The notes: generated by a model from the letters alone, not told the origin. Positions 15,182-22,536 are shown, counted from the stretch's first letter. The stretch is DNA of 25,068 nucleotides from Promethearchaeota archaeon (GCA_019894815.1 JAGXNU010000005.1:1-25068); one strand, 5' to 3'. Translations and numbers: made by a program.

Positions 15182-15670
15182 ATGGTATCAATTAATTCAA
15201 CAAACGAATATCAATATGATCATGTTGATAAACAGATTTTAGAATTTTTACAAGAAGATAGTAAAATAACAAATAGGGAAATAGCAGAAAAAACGGAAAT
15301 GAGTCAAACAGCTATACGTACTAGAATCCAAAAATTAGAAGATAATATAATTAAAAAATACATGGCGATAATCGATTGTAGGAAGTTAGGATATCGCGAA
15401 ATGGTGATGGCCTCGCTTCGAGTAAATTCTCGACGTCCTATCGAGCAAATTAAAGAAGAAATCGAAAAAATGTATAGAATCAAATATGCTTACATTATAA
15501 CGGGGGATTATCCAATATTTATCATGGCCAAATGCTTAGACCATGAGGATTCAATGAAACTTATAGAAAATCTTCGCAATCTTCCAGAAGTGGAAGAGGT
15601 AAAAACTCAAATAGTATTAGATCGTATTAAAGAGGACCACACGATCATTATTCCTGAACCAAAATCCTAA
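15182..15670 (+). CDS. Lrp/AsnC-family transcriptional regulator
   Basis: 162 residues. An N-terminal helix-turn-helix (residues about 15-60: DKQILEFLQEDSKITNREIA, then MSQTAIRTRIQKLE) is followed by a RAM-type ligand-binding/oligomerisation domain (MVMASLRVNS, then YAYIITGDYPIFIMAKC, then VKTQIVLDRIKED). Proteins of this family act as local or global regulators and sense amino acids or other small effectors. It is divergent from the tusA-hdr operon and separated from it by ~240 bases with an inverted repeat, so it is the prime candidate regulator of that operon and of itself. Its last 44 bases are repeated in diverged form 250 bases downstream, a sign of a lost paralogue. Confidence 0.92.
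   Translation: MVSINSTNEYQYDHVDKQILEFLQEDSKITNREIAEKTEMSQTAIRTRIQKLEDNIIKKYMAIIDCRKLGYREMVMASLRVNSRRPIEQIKEEIEKMYRIKYAYIITGDYPIFIMAKCLDHEDSMKLIENLRNLPEVEEVKTQIVLDRIKEDHTIIIPEPKS
15621..15664 (+). repeat. Copy 1 of duplicated Lrp 3' end
   Basis: This 44-base stretch encodes the C-terminus RIKEDHTIIIPEPK of the intact Lrp-type regulator and matches 15874-15917 at all but four positions. Three of the four differences are synonymous in the shared reading frame. Confidence 0.9.
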
Positions 15671-15805
15671 ATTTCACTAATAACAGGCAGCAGTATCTTA
15701 GCAGCGGCAATAATTATTTTTGGCTTCTTGATGAAAAATCGACAAGTTGTTCCGTCAACTATACCTGAGAAGAAGCGCAAACTAGCAGTTAAAAAACCTA
15801 ATTAA
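15671..15805 (+). pseudogene. Orphan C-terminal membrane anchor fragment directly after the Lrp stop codon
   Basis: Immediately after the Lrp stop codon, and in the same frame, 44 codons read ISLITGSSILAAAIIIFGFL, then a polar KNRQVVPSTIPEKKRK tail, then a stop. A glycine/alanine/isoleucine-rich transmembrane helix followed by a short basic tail is the usual C-terminal anchor of archaeal surface proteins. No start codon or secreted portion exists upstream, because the Lrp gene occupies that space. It looks like the 3' scrap of a lost surface-protein gene. Read-through of the Lrp stop would add this helix to the regulator, but there is no evidence for that. Confidence 0.5.
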
Positions 15806-15873
15806 TAATAAATTTTATTCTCTTTCCTTTTTTTGGGCAGCAATTTCTACTTAAAGGTTATAAGAACGATTAA

Positions 15874-15935
15874 ATCGTATTAAAGAGGATCATGCGATCA
15901 TAATTCCTGAACCAAAAGTCAAGAATAAAATATAG
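15874..15935 (+). pseudogene. Remnant of a second Lrp gene (C-terminal end only)
   Basis: The frame here reads RIKEDHAIIIPEPKVKNKI and then stops at 15933-15935. It is nearly the same as the C-terminus of the intact Lrp-type protein ending at 15670, but with its own longer tail. Bases 15874-15917 pair with 15621-15664 with four mismatches, three of them synonymous. No more of the gene is recognisable upstream. It is therefore the last piece of a diverged paralogue, or of the original 3' end displaced by recombination. Confidence 0.7.
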
Positions 15936-15975
15936 TTTTATTAGGATCATCATACACAATCATCCCCCACAATAA

Positions 15976-16186
15976 TCAAAAAAAGTATATAGAATTCTTA
16001 GTCAATTTGAAATCGAAATAGTAGTAGTCTATACAACCTATCTCATCTAGTATTTTAAGACCGTAGTCAAAACCTGGACTAAATTTTGATATTTTAATAC
16101 AACCTTCTTCATCCACAATAAAGCACCCCATCTCCTAACATTAGCTCTCTAGACTTTCCTGCTATAAAACAGCTACAACATATCAT
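15976..16186 (-). pseudogene. Frameshifted small cysteine-containing ORF
   Basis: On the minus strand an ATG at 16186 opens a frame beginning MICCSCFIAGKSRELMLGDG, which then stops soon after a GGGG run. Shifting the frame by one base at that run gives a continuation CFIVDEEGCIKISKFSPGF and onward to a stop at 15976-15978. The two halves make a plausible ~70-residue protein with several cysteines. I do not recognise the family. It could be a small decayed gene or chance open frames; the surrounding region is full of gene scraps, which favours decay. Confidence 0.3.
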
Positions 16187-16222
16187 TTTGAAATCTTTAT
16201 GGATTAGATTAGCTACCTTTAA

Positions 16223-16738
16223 CAATTAAATCTGCCGGGTTTAATTGTTGGTTCAGTTGTACCTGATATTGAAGTGCCAATTTTAATCATTTTTTTTAAT
16301 GGAGTTCTCCCAGATCATTTCATCTTGCACAGCTTGATTGGTGCGCTTACTATAGGAACTATTATCTCAATTTTGGTTGTCGTTATGCTGTATCCGATTT
16401 CGACTTCGTTGTTCTTTCGTCTCGATAAAATTAAGACAAAGGAAGAATGTAGGTTAACCCCGACTCTTGCGTTATCCTGCATGCTCGGAAATGTGTTCCA
16501 CATTCTGTTAGATATTCCAATGCATCCATTTAATCCTGTTCTGTGGCCCTTTGTAGATCCATATAGTATTGTTGGAATTCTAGTCCTTATCTTCGCCGTA
16601 GAAGGGAATATAAGTTTGGGATTTTTAATTGCGAATATTCTGACTAATGTGATCATGGGACTATTTATGTCTGTCATCGTTATTAAAAGCAGGAGAAATC
16701 TATGGGAGCCGTTATTAGTAGGAAAGATCAAATCGTAA
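16223..16738 (+). pseudogene. 5'-truncated YdjM/DUF4184-like integral membrane protein
   Basis: The open frame from 16223 contains LPGLIVGSVVPDIEVP, the GSxxPDID-like motif that lies some 20 residues into such proteins, then several hydrophobic helices and FHILLDIPMHPFNPVLWPF with a conserved His/Asp cluster. No ATG precedes the motif in frame. The only available start is GTG at 16274, which would remove the first motif, and a stop lies at 16220-16222. An alternative frame just upstream (IRLATFNN) could be the missing N-terminal end after a frameshift. The family are inner-membrane proteins annotated as metal-dependent hydrolases, with no firm activity known. Most likely a decayed gene, though translation from GTG 16274 (154 residues) cannot be excluded. 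Confidence 0.55.
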
Positions 16739-16849
16739 TCAGATTTCGGGATGAGAATTTGAATTGATTGAAAGAATTGGAGCTCTAATCATTCCTTTTT
16801 TTATTATCAACTTATTTGAAGAATCTTCAAGAACATGTTCGAAATTAAA

Positions 16850-16859
16850 GATATATAAT
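16850..16859 (+). promoter_or_regulatory. TATA box of a leaderless transcript (ferredoxin-domain gene)
   Basis: GATATATAAT is centred about 25 bases before the ATG at 16880. That spacing places the transcription start at or next to the start codon, the archaeal leaderless arrangement. No purine-rich ribosome-binding site precedes the ATG, which fits. Confidence 0.55.
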
Positions 16860-16879
16860 CACTCCTATTTAGTTTAATT

Positions 16880-17707
16880 ATGACTGAAGCAAATCAAAGA
16901 ATTAATAGAAAAATCATTGAGATCGATGAAGATCTTTGTACTGGATGTGGACAATGTGTTATAGGTTGCGCAGAGGGGGCCTTAGAAATAATAAACGGAA
17001 AAGCTAAAGTTGTAAACGAGGTTTTTTGCGATGGCTTGGGTGCTTGCATAGGCGAATGTCCTGAAGGGGCTCTTGAGATTATTGAAAGGGAAGCGTTAGA
17101 ATTCGACGAAGAGGCAGTTGAGAAACATTTAGAATCTTTGTCACAAAAAGAGGAGGCAGAATTAAATCAAGTGAAGCAACTGGTTGCCGAACACGCCCAA
17201 GAATGCGGTTGTGCTTCGGGAGATTTCAAAATAACACTTGATGATCATATGTGCAACTGTGCTTCTACAGAAACAACGAAATTTAACGAATCTCAGAAAC
17301 AGACAGATATTACCGGAAAAAATTCCACCGAATTAAGACAATGGCCCGTTCAAATGCATTTAATAAATCCAGCAGCCCCATACTTTCAAGGAGCTGACGT
17401 GATACTTACGGCAGACTGTGTTGCTTATGCTCTTGGTGAATATCATGATAAGTATTTAAAGGGCCATTCTATTGCGATCGCATGTCCTAAACTCGACCAA
17501 GGAAGAGAAATTTACATCGAAAAGATTAGATCTTGGTTTGATGAAGCAAAAATAAACACCCTAACAGTAATGAGGATGCAAATCCCTTGTTGTGGTGGTT
17601 TACTTGGGCTAGCTCAAGAGGCTGCAAAAAGAGCAAGTAGAAAAGTGCCGATAAAGTATATAATAGTAAGTGTTGAAGGGACCATTTTTAAGGAAGAATG
17701 GTTATGA
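16880..17707 (+). CDS. Ferredoxin-domain iron-sulfur protein with Cys-rich linker
   Basis: 275 residues. The first ~65 form a double 4Fe-4S ferredoxin: C20/C23/C26/C30, then an atypical second set C50-x5-C56-x3-C60 followed by PEGAL. A linker (about 105-130) has more cysteines (CGCASG, then MCNCAS). The C-terminal half has TADCVAYALGEYHDKYL, IAIACPKLDQ, and IPCCGGLLGLAQEA, conserved features of a redox-protein family found in anaerobic archaea and bacteria whose exact role is not settled. It is soluble and likely shuttles electrons or handles a metal or sulfur species. Leaderless promoter upstream; no co-directional neighbour close by, and the convergent HTH_10 gene ends 10 bases after it. 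Confidence 0.8.
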   Translation: MTEANQRINRKIIEIDEDLCTGCGQCVIGCAEGALEIINGKAKVVNEVFCDGLGACIGECPEGALEIIEREALEFDEEAVEKHLESLSQKEEAELNQVKQLVAEHAQECGCASGDFKITLDDHMCNCASTETTKFNESQKQTDITGKNSTELRQWPVQMHLINPAAPYFQGADVILTADCVAYALGEYHDKYLKGHSIAIACPKLDQGREIYIEKIRSWFDEAKINTLTVMRMQIPCCGGLLGLAQEAAKRASRKVPIKYIIVSVEGTIFKEEWL

Positions 17708-17717
17708 ATAAATTTAT

Positions 17718-18371
17718 TTAGATTTCAATTAACACTTTCTTTTTAATTATCTTTCTTAGCATTACTGATAAAGCTGACTTAGATTTCCCTAGTTCATTAG
17801 CTAACTCTTCTAAAGATATATTTCTAGGAATATTAAAAAATCCTGAGGAAATTGCCTTGTCCAATACATTGGATTCGTTAAAAGTTAACTTATTTTTATC
17901 GTCGTCAAGTGTATATGGAGAATTACCAATTTTAAGCAGAGTAAAATTTACTGATTTTTGTTCAAAAAGAGTTAACAGCTCATCTATCCTTTCTCTAGTA
18001 GAAATAAGCCTCCAAAAGGCGTATCCATCTCTCACACGCACGGGGAAATTGACTAACACCCCACATTTTATTACAGCATATAATAAAAATGGATCCTTTG
18101 TTTTTATGTTAAACTTAACTCGATTCTCTTCCTTTTCTAAAATGCTAAAATCAATGACAGATTCATGGATTTTAATCTCATCTATTAATGAGTCTATACT
18201 ATAATGAAAAATTTCAATAATAGAATTTCCAATAGAATTTTCAAAATCATAAGGAAGAAAGTATTCAATTTCCATTCGAATTCCACTAAATTTCTTGAAA
18301 ATGTGAGAAATCCATAATTTCTCAGGAAATTTAATTTTAATTCTTGCTAAACTCGCTTTACTCGAATCCAT
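17718..18371 (-). CDS. HTH_10 (bacterio-opsin-activator-like) transcriptional regulator
   Basis: 217 residues. The last ~55 match the HTH_10 domain used by haloarchaeal Bat-type regulators: ISSGFFNIPRNISLEELANE, then LGKSKSALSVMLRKIIKK. The ~160 preceding residues resemble the poorly conserved alpha/beta sensory part that accompanies this domain, without a recognisable cofactor motif or cysteines near a metal site. It is divergent from the iron-sulfur flavoprotein at 18467 (95-base gap, AT-rich) and may control it. Ligand unknown. Confidence 0.85.
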   Translation of the reverse strand: MDSSKASLARIKIKFPEKLWISHIFKKFSGIRMEIEYFLPYDFENSIGNSIIEIFHYSIDSLIDEIKIHESVIDFSILEKEENRVKFNIKTKDPFLLYAVIKCGVLVNFPVRVRDGYAFWRLISTRERIDELLTLFEQKSVNFTLLKIGNSPYTLDDDKNKLTFNESNVLDKAISSGFFNIPRNISLEELANELGKSKSALSVMLRKIIKKKVLIEI

Positions 18372-18466
18372 TTTCTTCTTCTTTTAATATTAATATTTTA
18401 AATTTTAAAACTTTTTTTTAAATATTAATGGTTAATTTAAAATAACAATAATTAAAATGCAATATT

Positions 18467-19066
18467 ATGGTAGAAAGTACGAATCTATTACTTGGAATTT
18501 GTGGGAGCCCCAGAAAGCAAGGGACAGAACATGCGGTGCAATATGCCTTGAATTATGCTACTGAAAAATTTGGATTTAACACGGAGTTTTGGAGTGTTAG
18601 AAATAAAAAAATTAATTTCTGCCTTCATTGCGATTATTGCATTCGAGAGAAAAAAGGATGTGTCAATAAAGATGATATGGAGGATCTTTATATCAAATTG
18701 GAAGAGGCTAAATTTCTTCTCTTTGGTACTCCAATATTTCAGGGTAATTTATCAGGTCAACTGAAAACAGTAATGGATCGCTGTCGCGCCATGGTTGCCA
18801 AAAACCCAAATGTATTTAAAGATAAAATTGGAGCGGTATTAGCTGTAGGAGGAGATCGAAGTGGAGGGCAAGAGATTGCTATAAGAAGCATTTTAGATTT
18901 CTACCAGCAAAATCATGTTATTTCCGTCTCAGGTGGAGCGTTTGGGGCTAATTTGGGCGCTTCCTTATGGAGTAGTGATAAAGGTAAGGAAGGGGTTCAA
19001 AACGATGAAGAAGGATTGAGATCAATCCGAAAAATAATAAAAAGACTTGTAGAATTTAAAAAATAA
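18467..19066 (+). CDS. Iron-sulfur flavoprotein / NADPH-dependent FMN reductase family (Isf-like)
   Basis: 199 residues with a flavodoxin-like fold: GICGSPRKQGT binds the FMN phosphate, and FGTPIFQGNLSGQLK is the second FMN loop. Between them lies C52-x2-C55-x2-C58-x6-C65 (CLHCDYCIREKKGC), the compact 4Fe-4S motif of archaeal iron-sulfur flavoproteins. Isf proteins take electrons from ferredoxin and help reduce O2 and H2O2 in anaerobes. It shares a short divergent promoter region with the HTH_10 regulator at 17718-18371, its likely controller. The convergent glutaredoxin-like gene ends 17 bases past its stop. Confidence 0.9.
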   Translation: MVESTNLLLGICGSPRKQGTEHAVQYALNYATEKFGFNTEFWSVRNKKINFCLHCDYCIREKKGCVNKDDMEDLYIKLEEAKFLLFGTPIFQGNLSGQLKTVMDRCRAMVAKNPNVFKDKIGAVLAVGGDRSGGQEIAIRSILDFYQQNHVISVSGGAFGANLGASLWSSDKGKEGVQNDEEGLRSIRKIIKRLVEFKK

Positions 19067-19083
19067 AAAAGCAGATATTATAT

Positions 19084-19386
19084 TTATTTAATTCCAAATA
19101 ATTTCTTGGCTTCTTTCTCTCTAAGACCAGAAATGCCCCAGAGTTCTTTAAACCAATACTTTCCTTTATGTATAACTACAGGGGTATTAACAATACAACC
19201 ATCAGCATCACAGAACGTTTTTAAAAAATTATCATCATGTAGTAGCTCATGTGTGAATTCTTCGTCATCTATGTCTCTTTCTATATATTTAACATCATGT
19301 TTATGAAGCCAATCTTTTAATTCGTGACAACGATGACAGTCTTCTTTTGTTATAACTATTGGTGTTTTTGATTCCATATTAAACAA
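19084..19386 (-). CDS. Glutaredoxin/thioredoxin-like redox protein
   Basis: 100 residues (97 if started at the second Met). IVITKEDCHRCHELKDWL carries the active-site CHRC (C17, C20) after the first strand, and CIVNTPVVIHKGKYW has the cis-proline TPVV motif of the thioredoxin fold. Two further cysteines (C59, C64) just before the TPVV could form a second disulfide or metal site, unusual for a glutaredoxin. The insertion DDEEFTHELLHDDN is acidic. It probably reduces protein or low-molecular-weight disulfides in the cytosol. It converges with the iron-sulfur flavoprotein gene. Confidence 0.82.
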   Translation of the reverse strand: MFNMESKTPIVITKEDCHRCHELKDWLHKHDVKYIERDIDDEEFTHELLHDDNFLKTFCDADGCIVNTPVVIHKGKYWFKELWGISGLREKEAKKLFGIK

Positions 19387-19590
19387 AGAGACATAAGTTG
19401 TAAAAAAGATTTGTCTTCTAAATTATAGAATTTAATAAGATAAAAATGAAATTCGTAATAAGCTGAAAAAAATCAATCTATTGAAATGATAAAATCCCTT
19501 GAAGTTTTTTTATAAATAATAAGACATTTTAAAGAACAAAAATTGAAAAATTAATCATATATCAATAAATTTTGAGAGGAATAATAAAAA

Positions 19591-20037
19591 ATGTTAAGAT
19601 TAAAAAAATCGAATGTAATAAAAAGAGTGAGGAGCGCAAACTTCATTGGAAGACAGTTATCACGATTAAAGTTGGGACAATCCTATTACTCTATTGCGGT
19701 ATCGACCGTTAGTGCAATATCTTTGATATCCTTAGCTTTTGACATAACAATTTGGATGTTAATAATTGTCTTTCCTATTCTATTGCTTAGCACATTCATA
19801 ATTGGTTATTTCATGGATATTTATAATATTAACACGATGGATAGACTGAAAGCTGACGAAGTAGGTAATAGATATCTCACAACTGGCGATTTAAAAAATC
19901 AGGAATTTCAATTATTACAAACAGAAATTGTTCTTGAAGCATTGAAGGCTATGCAAGAAGATCACAAATTAGATCCTGGGGACTTACTTAAGAAGTATGA
20001 CCTTTATTTCAGAAAGTGGAAGTCTCCGTATAATTAA
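19591..20037 (+). CDS. Small membrane protein with two transmembrane helices, unknown function
   Basis: 148 residues. A basic N-terminus (RLKKSNVIKRVRSANFIGRQ) precedes two closely spaced hydrophobic helices at about 35-50 and 52-72. A charged, helical cytoplasmic tail of ~75 residues follows (NTMDRLKADEVGNRYLTTGD and onward). The positive-inside rule predicts both termini in the cytoplasm. A GAGAGGA ribosome-binding stretch lies about 11 bases before the ATG. I do not recognise the family. No partner is evident; the Lrp-type regulator downstream is on the same strand but has its own TATA box. Confidence 0.7.
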   Translation: MLRLKKSNVIKRVRSANFIGRQLSRLKLGQSYYSIAVSTVSAISLISLAFDITIWMLIIVFPILLLSTFIIGYFMDIYNINTMDRLKADEVGNRYLTTGDLKNQEFQLLQTEIVLEALKAMQEDHKLDPGDLLKKYDLYFRKWKSPYN

Positions 20038-20109
20038 GATAATTTATTATTGCTTACTTTCATACAGAATTTGAAAATAATAAATGGATAAAAACACTAT
20101 TTTATTTTT

Positions 20110-20118
20110 CTATATTTA
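20110..20118 (+). promoter_or_regulatory. TATA box deciding the start of the second Lrp-type gene
   Basis: CTATATTTA sits too close to the first in-frame ATG (20122) to serve it, but is about 20-24 bases before the second ATG (20134), the spacing of a leaderless archaeal transcript. This favours 20134 as the true start. Confidence 0.5.
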
Positions 20119-20133
20119 AAAATGGTATTTATT

Positions 20134-20661
20134 ATGATTAGTGATAAATTAAAACTTGATGATATTGATAAGCAAATAATTACCCTTGTACAGGATGATC
20201 CAAGCCAGACGCATACTCAAATTGCTGAGAAAATCAACCGGTCTCAGCCAACTGTTGGAATGCGAATAAAAAAGCTTGAAAAAAGCGGGGTTCTTCAGTT
20301 CCAGCCTGGAATAAACTTTCGACTTGTTAATATTCATTTGGCAACTATAGAAATCAACACTAAGAATCCCAATGAAATATTTGAGATGGCTAAATTCTGC
20401 CCATTCATGTTAAACGCGTTTAAGTTAAGTGGGTCCCATAATATTTGTATACTTTTGGCAAGTTCTAATCTTTCAAAGCTAGATAATATAATAAATTACC
20501 ATTTCAGGTCTAACCCAGACGTCCAGTCTGTTTCTATGGAGCTTGTAACTGAAATAGCAAAAGATTTCATTTTACCTATAGATTTTAGCTCCGATGATCA
20601 TGATCCAACGATAGAAAATGGCTGCGGAGATAAGTGTACGTGTCGACATATCAAGAAATAG
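20134..20661 (+). CDS. Lrp/AsnC-family regulator with cysteine-rich C-terminal tail
   Basis: 175 residues from ATG 20134, chosen because the TATA box at 20110-20118 would be too close to the alternative ATG at 20122. The N-terminal helix-turn-helix (IDKQIITLVQDDPSQTHTQI, then RSQPTVGMRIKKLE) and a RAM-like domain (IHLATIEINTKNP, then GSHNICILLASS) are clear. The protein ends in an extra segment NGCGDKCTCRHIKK, with three cysteines spaced C-x3-C-x-C plus a His, not part of ordinary Lrp proteins. This could bind a metal or sense thiol/sulfur state (inference). A cysteine in the KFCPF segment adds a fourth. Target genes unknown. Confidence 0.87.
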   Translation: MISDKLKLDDIDKQIITLVQDDPSQTHTQIAEKINRSQPTVGMRIKKLEKSGVLQFQPGINFRLVNIHLATIEINTKNPNEIFEMAKFCPFMLNAFKLSGSHNICILLASSNLSKLDNIINYHFRSNPDVQSVSMELVTEIAKDFILPIDFSSDDHDPTIENGCGDKCTCRHIKK

Positions 20662-21204
20662 AGAATATTACAATAAACCACCAATACGTTTCAATATTTA
20701 TTGTTTATAAATATTTTTTTATTTAACAGTTTAATCACTGGTTAGTAGTAGTAACGTAGTATTTACGCCAGTTCCACATTATAAATTAGAAGTTGACTGA
20801 TAAATTGAATTAATTAAAATAGTTTAGTTCAACATTCCAAATATATAAATTATTGTATATGCTATCATTCCGACAGCTAAGATACTTGCTATAATGGCAC
20901 TCAAATTCAATATACTTTCTCTCGACATTTCTTTTATACCACTCCTTTTCTTCTAGTTTTATATAATGAATACTATTCTATATTTGAGAAATAATCAAAG
21001 CATTTTATAAAACATCCCACTTTAAAAATGTATTATTATTGTGGGTTTGTGTATTCCTCAACTTGAGTGAGTTAACTAATTATAAATATGATAATCATTG
21101 AATAAATGGACATCAAAAATCGTTCTTTATATATCCTTAAAATAACTTGACGTATTTTGATTTTAAGAAAATAGGATTTTAATCATTTGAAAAAAGCCTA
21201 TCAT
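20662..21204. other. AT-rich intergenic region with one microprotein gene
   Basis: Apart from the 34-residue membrane microprotein ORF at 20824-20928, I see no gene here. The rest is AT-rich, with an 11-base imperfect dyad CTCAACTTGAG near 21057-21067. No tRNA, transposase or CRISPR-like repeats were recognised. Confidence 0.5.
20824..20928 (-). CDS. Putative 34-residue single-pass membrane microprotein
   Basis: From ATG at 20928 on the minus strand the frame reads MSRESILNLSAIIASILAVG, followed by a second hydrophobic stretch and MLN, then a stop. Most of the chain is one long hydrophobic helix with a short polar, partly charged N-terminus. A TATA-like box TTATATAAAA (20957-20966) is about 34 bases before the ATG, and GGAG lies about 14 bases upstream. 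These signals suggest a real gene, but a short open frame in AT-rich DNA can arise by chance. Function unknown. Confidence 0.45.
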   Translation of the reverse strand: MSRESILNLSAIIASILAVGMIAYTIIYIFGMLN

Positions 21205-22050
21205 TTATATAATTAGAAAAAGATCCAAAAAGAATAAATCTAAACCCAGATCTTTTAGTAATTGCATGTTGTTGTAAATATAAGCATAAATTTTTTCTTC
21301 ACTAAAATATTTTAAACAAGTATACTTTCCCTTTTCCTTTATTAGAACCTCTATCACCATCCTTATTATTTTCTTCAGATAATCAATGATAATTTCTTTT
21401 CTATTCTTTATCAAATTTATATCAATGATATTAAACCAAGATTCTTTAGTTAAGGAAATATATTTTAGTTCTGGGTTATCCTTATACTTTTCCAGTTTAG
21501 TAATCTTATCATACTCTTCTTGAATGTTATTTAGAATGATAATTTGAGACTTGCTATACATGCGGTGGTCAATAATATTTCTTATGCTAATTAAAACTTG
21601 TTGAAAAACACCTAAAACATCGAAAAAATCCCCCATTTGAGAAACATTCTCAATTTGGCCCCATTGGTTGTAATAGTCCTCGATCTCTTCAACAAAGGGG
21701 AGAAAAACATTTAAATCACCATCCCATGTTTTTCCTCGCTTTTTCCAGACCTTTTCATATTTTTCGAGGAAAGAATTTCTTATCACGTTTAATCGACCCA
21801 TCAATATTTGAGTCTTCATGCTTTTAACATCAGCAGCTACAAAAAGCAAGTTGTAATCTGGTTCTAAAATATATATCCAACGCCAGCCTCCCATTTCTAT
21901 GGATTCTAATGATTGTTTAAACTCAACCATCGAAAAATGATTAAAGGCAGTTAAAAATCCGGACACAATATCTGAATCAGCATCTGTTTTTAGAAATGAT
22001 TTATATAACAATTTAATTCCAGAATCACTTTCTAAAATCCAAATTATCAT
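21205..22050 (-). CDS. Hypothetical protein with longin-like N-terminal domain (Asgard-type)
   Basis: 281 residues. The first ~110 run IIWILESDSGIKLLYKSFLK, then a ISGFLTAF-type segment (VSGFLTAFNHFS), EMGGWRWIYILEPDYNLLFVAA, and a helix MLIRN-FLEKYEKVW. The strand-helix order resembles longin/roadblock-type small-GTPase-associated domains abundant in Asgard archaea, where similar proteins begin with WxxDxxG and contain xSGFLxA. The remaining ~170 residues are helical, rich in Ile, Lys and aromatic residues, with no motif I recognise. If the longin call is right it may help regulate a small GTPase or a membrane-trafficking-like process. No signal peptide or membrane helix is clear. Candidate TATA sequence near 22087-22100. 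Confidence 0.6.
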   Translation of the reverse strand: MIIWILESDSGIKLLYKSFLKTDADSDIVSGFLTAFNHFSMVEFKQSLESIEMGGWRWIYILEPDYNLLFVAADVKSMKTQILMGRLNVIRNSFLEKYEKVWKKRGKTWDGDLNVFLPFVEEIEDYYNQWGQIENVSQMGDFFDVLGVFQQVLISIRNIIDHRMYSKSQIIILNNIQEEYDKITKLEKYKDNPELKYISLTKESWFNIIDINLIKNRKEIIIDYLKKIIRMVIEVLIKEKGKYTCLKYFSEEKIYAYIYNNMQLLKDLGLDLFFLDLFLII

Positions 22051-22185
22051 GAGATAGATTCGCTCGTTTTTCTACTCAATACTTATACTTATACAAGTTT
22101 TTGAAATCTTTTAAATTTAGATACTAAATTGAAAATAAAATGAATAGAAATGTTCTAATTTTTGCCTATACTTTTAAAATTGATC

Positions 22186-22536
22186 ATGTTAAATTTATAT
22201 GCTGTCCATTGGAATGAAGAAGAATTACATGAATACATTACACCTCTTATTTTAAAAGGGTGGAATGTTGGATACGAATATAAAAATGAAGTACATGCCA
22301 AATTAACAATAGAGAAGTTAAACCCTGATATCATCCTCATTTATCTAAAAGTAACACCCTCGAGAGGAATTTTAACTGCTAAAATTATCAAGAAGACCGA
22401 CTCGATTAAACATATACCTATAATATTTATCGATGGAAAACCTAAACATGTGAAAAAAATCAGAAATGAGTTTCCAAATGCGATTTATACAACCTCAGAG
22501 AAACTTGAAACAACCCTGTTGGGATTAGAAAGATAA
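22186..22536 (+). CDS. Degenerate response-regulator receiver-like protein
   Basis: The frame opens with TTG at 22162, but the ATG at 22186 lies about 10-20 bases after a TATACTTTTAAAA stretch, which suits a leaderless start; I use it (116 residues). The pattern LYAVHWNEEELHEYI, then LNPDIILIYLKVTPSRG, then PIIFIDGK is a CheY-like fold. The phospho-accepting Asp expected after the IILI strand is Tyr, the conserved Thr/Ser is Asp, and the conserved Lys is missing. It cannot be phosphorylated in the usual way. It is likely a stand-alone pseudo-receiver acting through protein contacts; partner unknown. The convergent gene ends 15 bases past its stop. Confidence 0.6.
   Translation: MLNLYAVHWNEEELHEYITPLILKGWNVGYEYKNEVHAKLTIEKLNPDIILIYLKVTPSRGILTAKIIKKTDSIKHIPIIFIDGKPKHVKKIRNEFPNAIYTTSEKLETTLLGLER

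Noticed and set aside
16315..16731. Minus-strand 138-residue frame
   Set aside because: Shadow of the plus-strand YdjM/DUF4184-like membrane protein, which has recognisable motifs.
18555..18764. Plus-strand 69-residue frame inside the iron-sulfur flavoprotein gene
   Set aside because: Out-of-frame shadow of the flavoprotein, whose FMN and Fe-S motifs are unambiguous.
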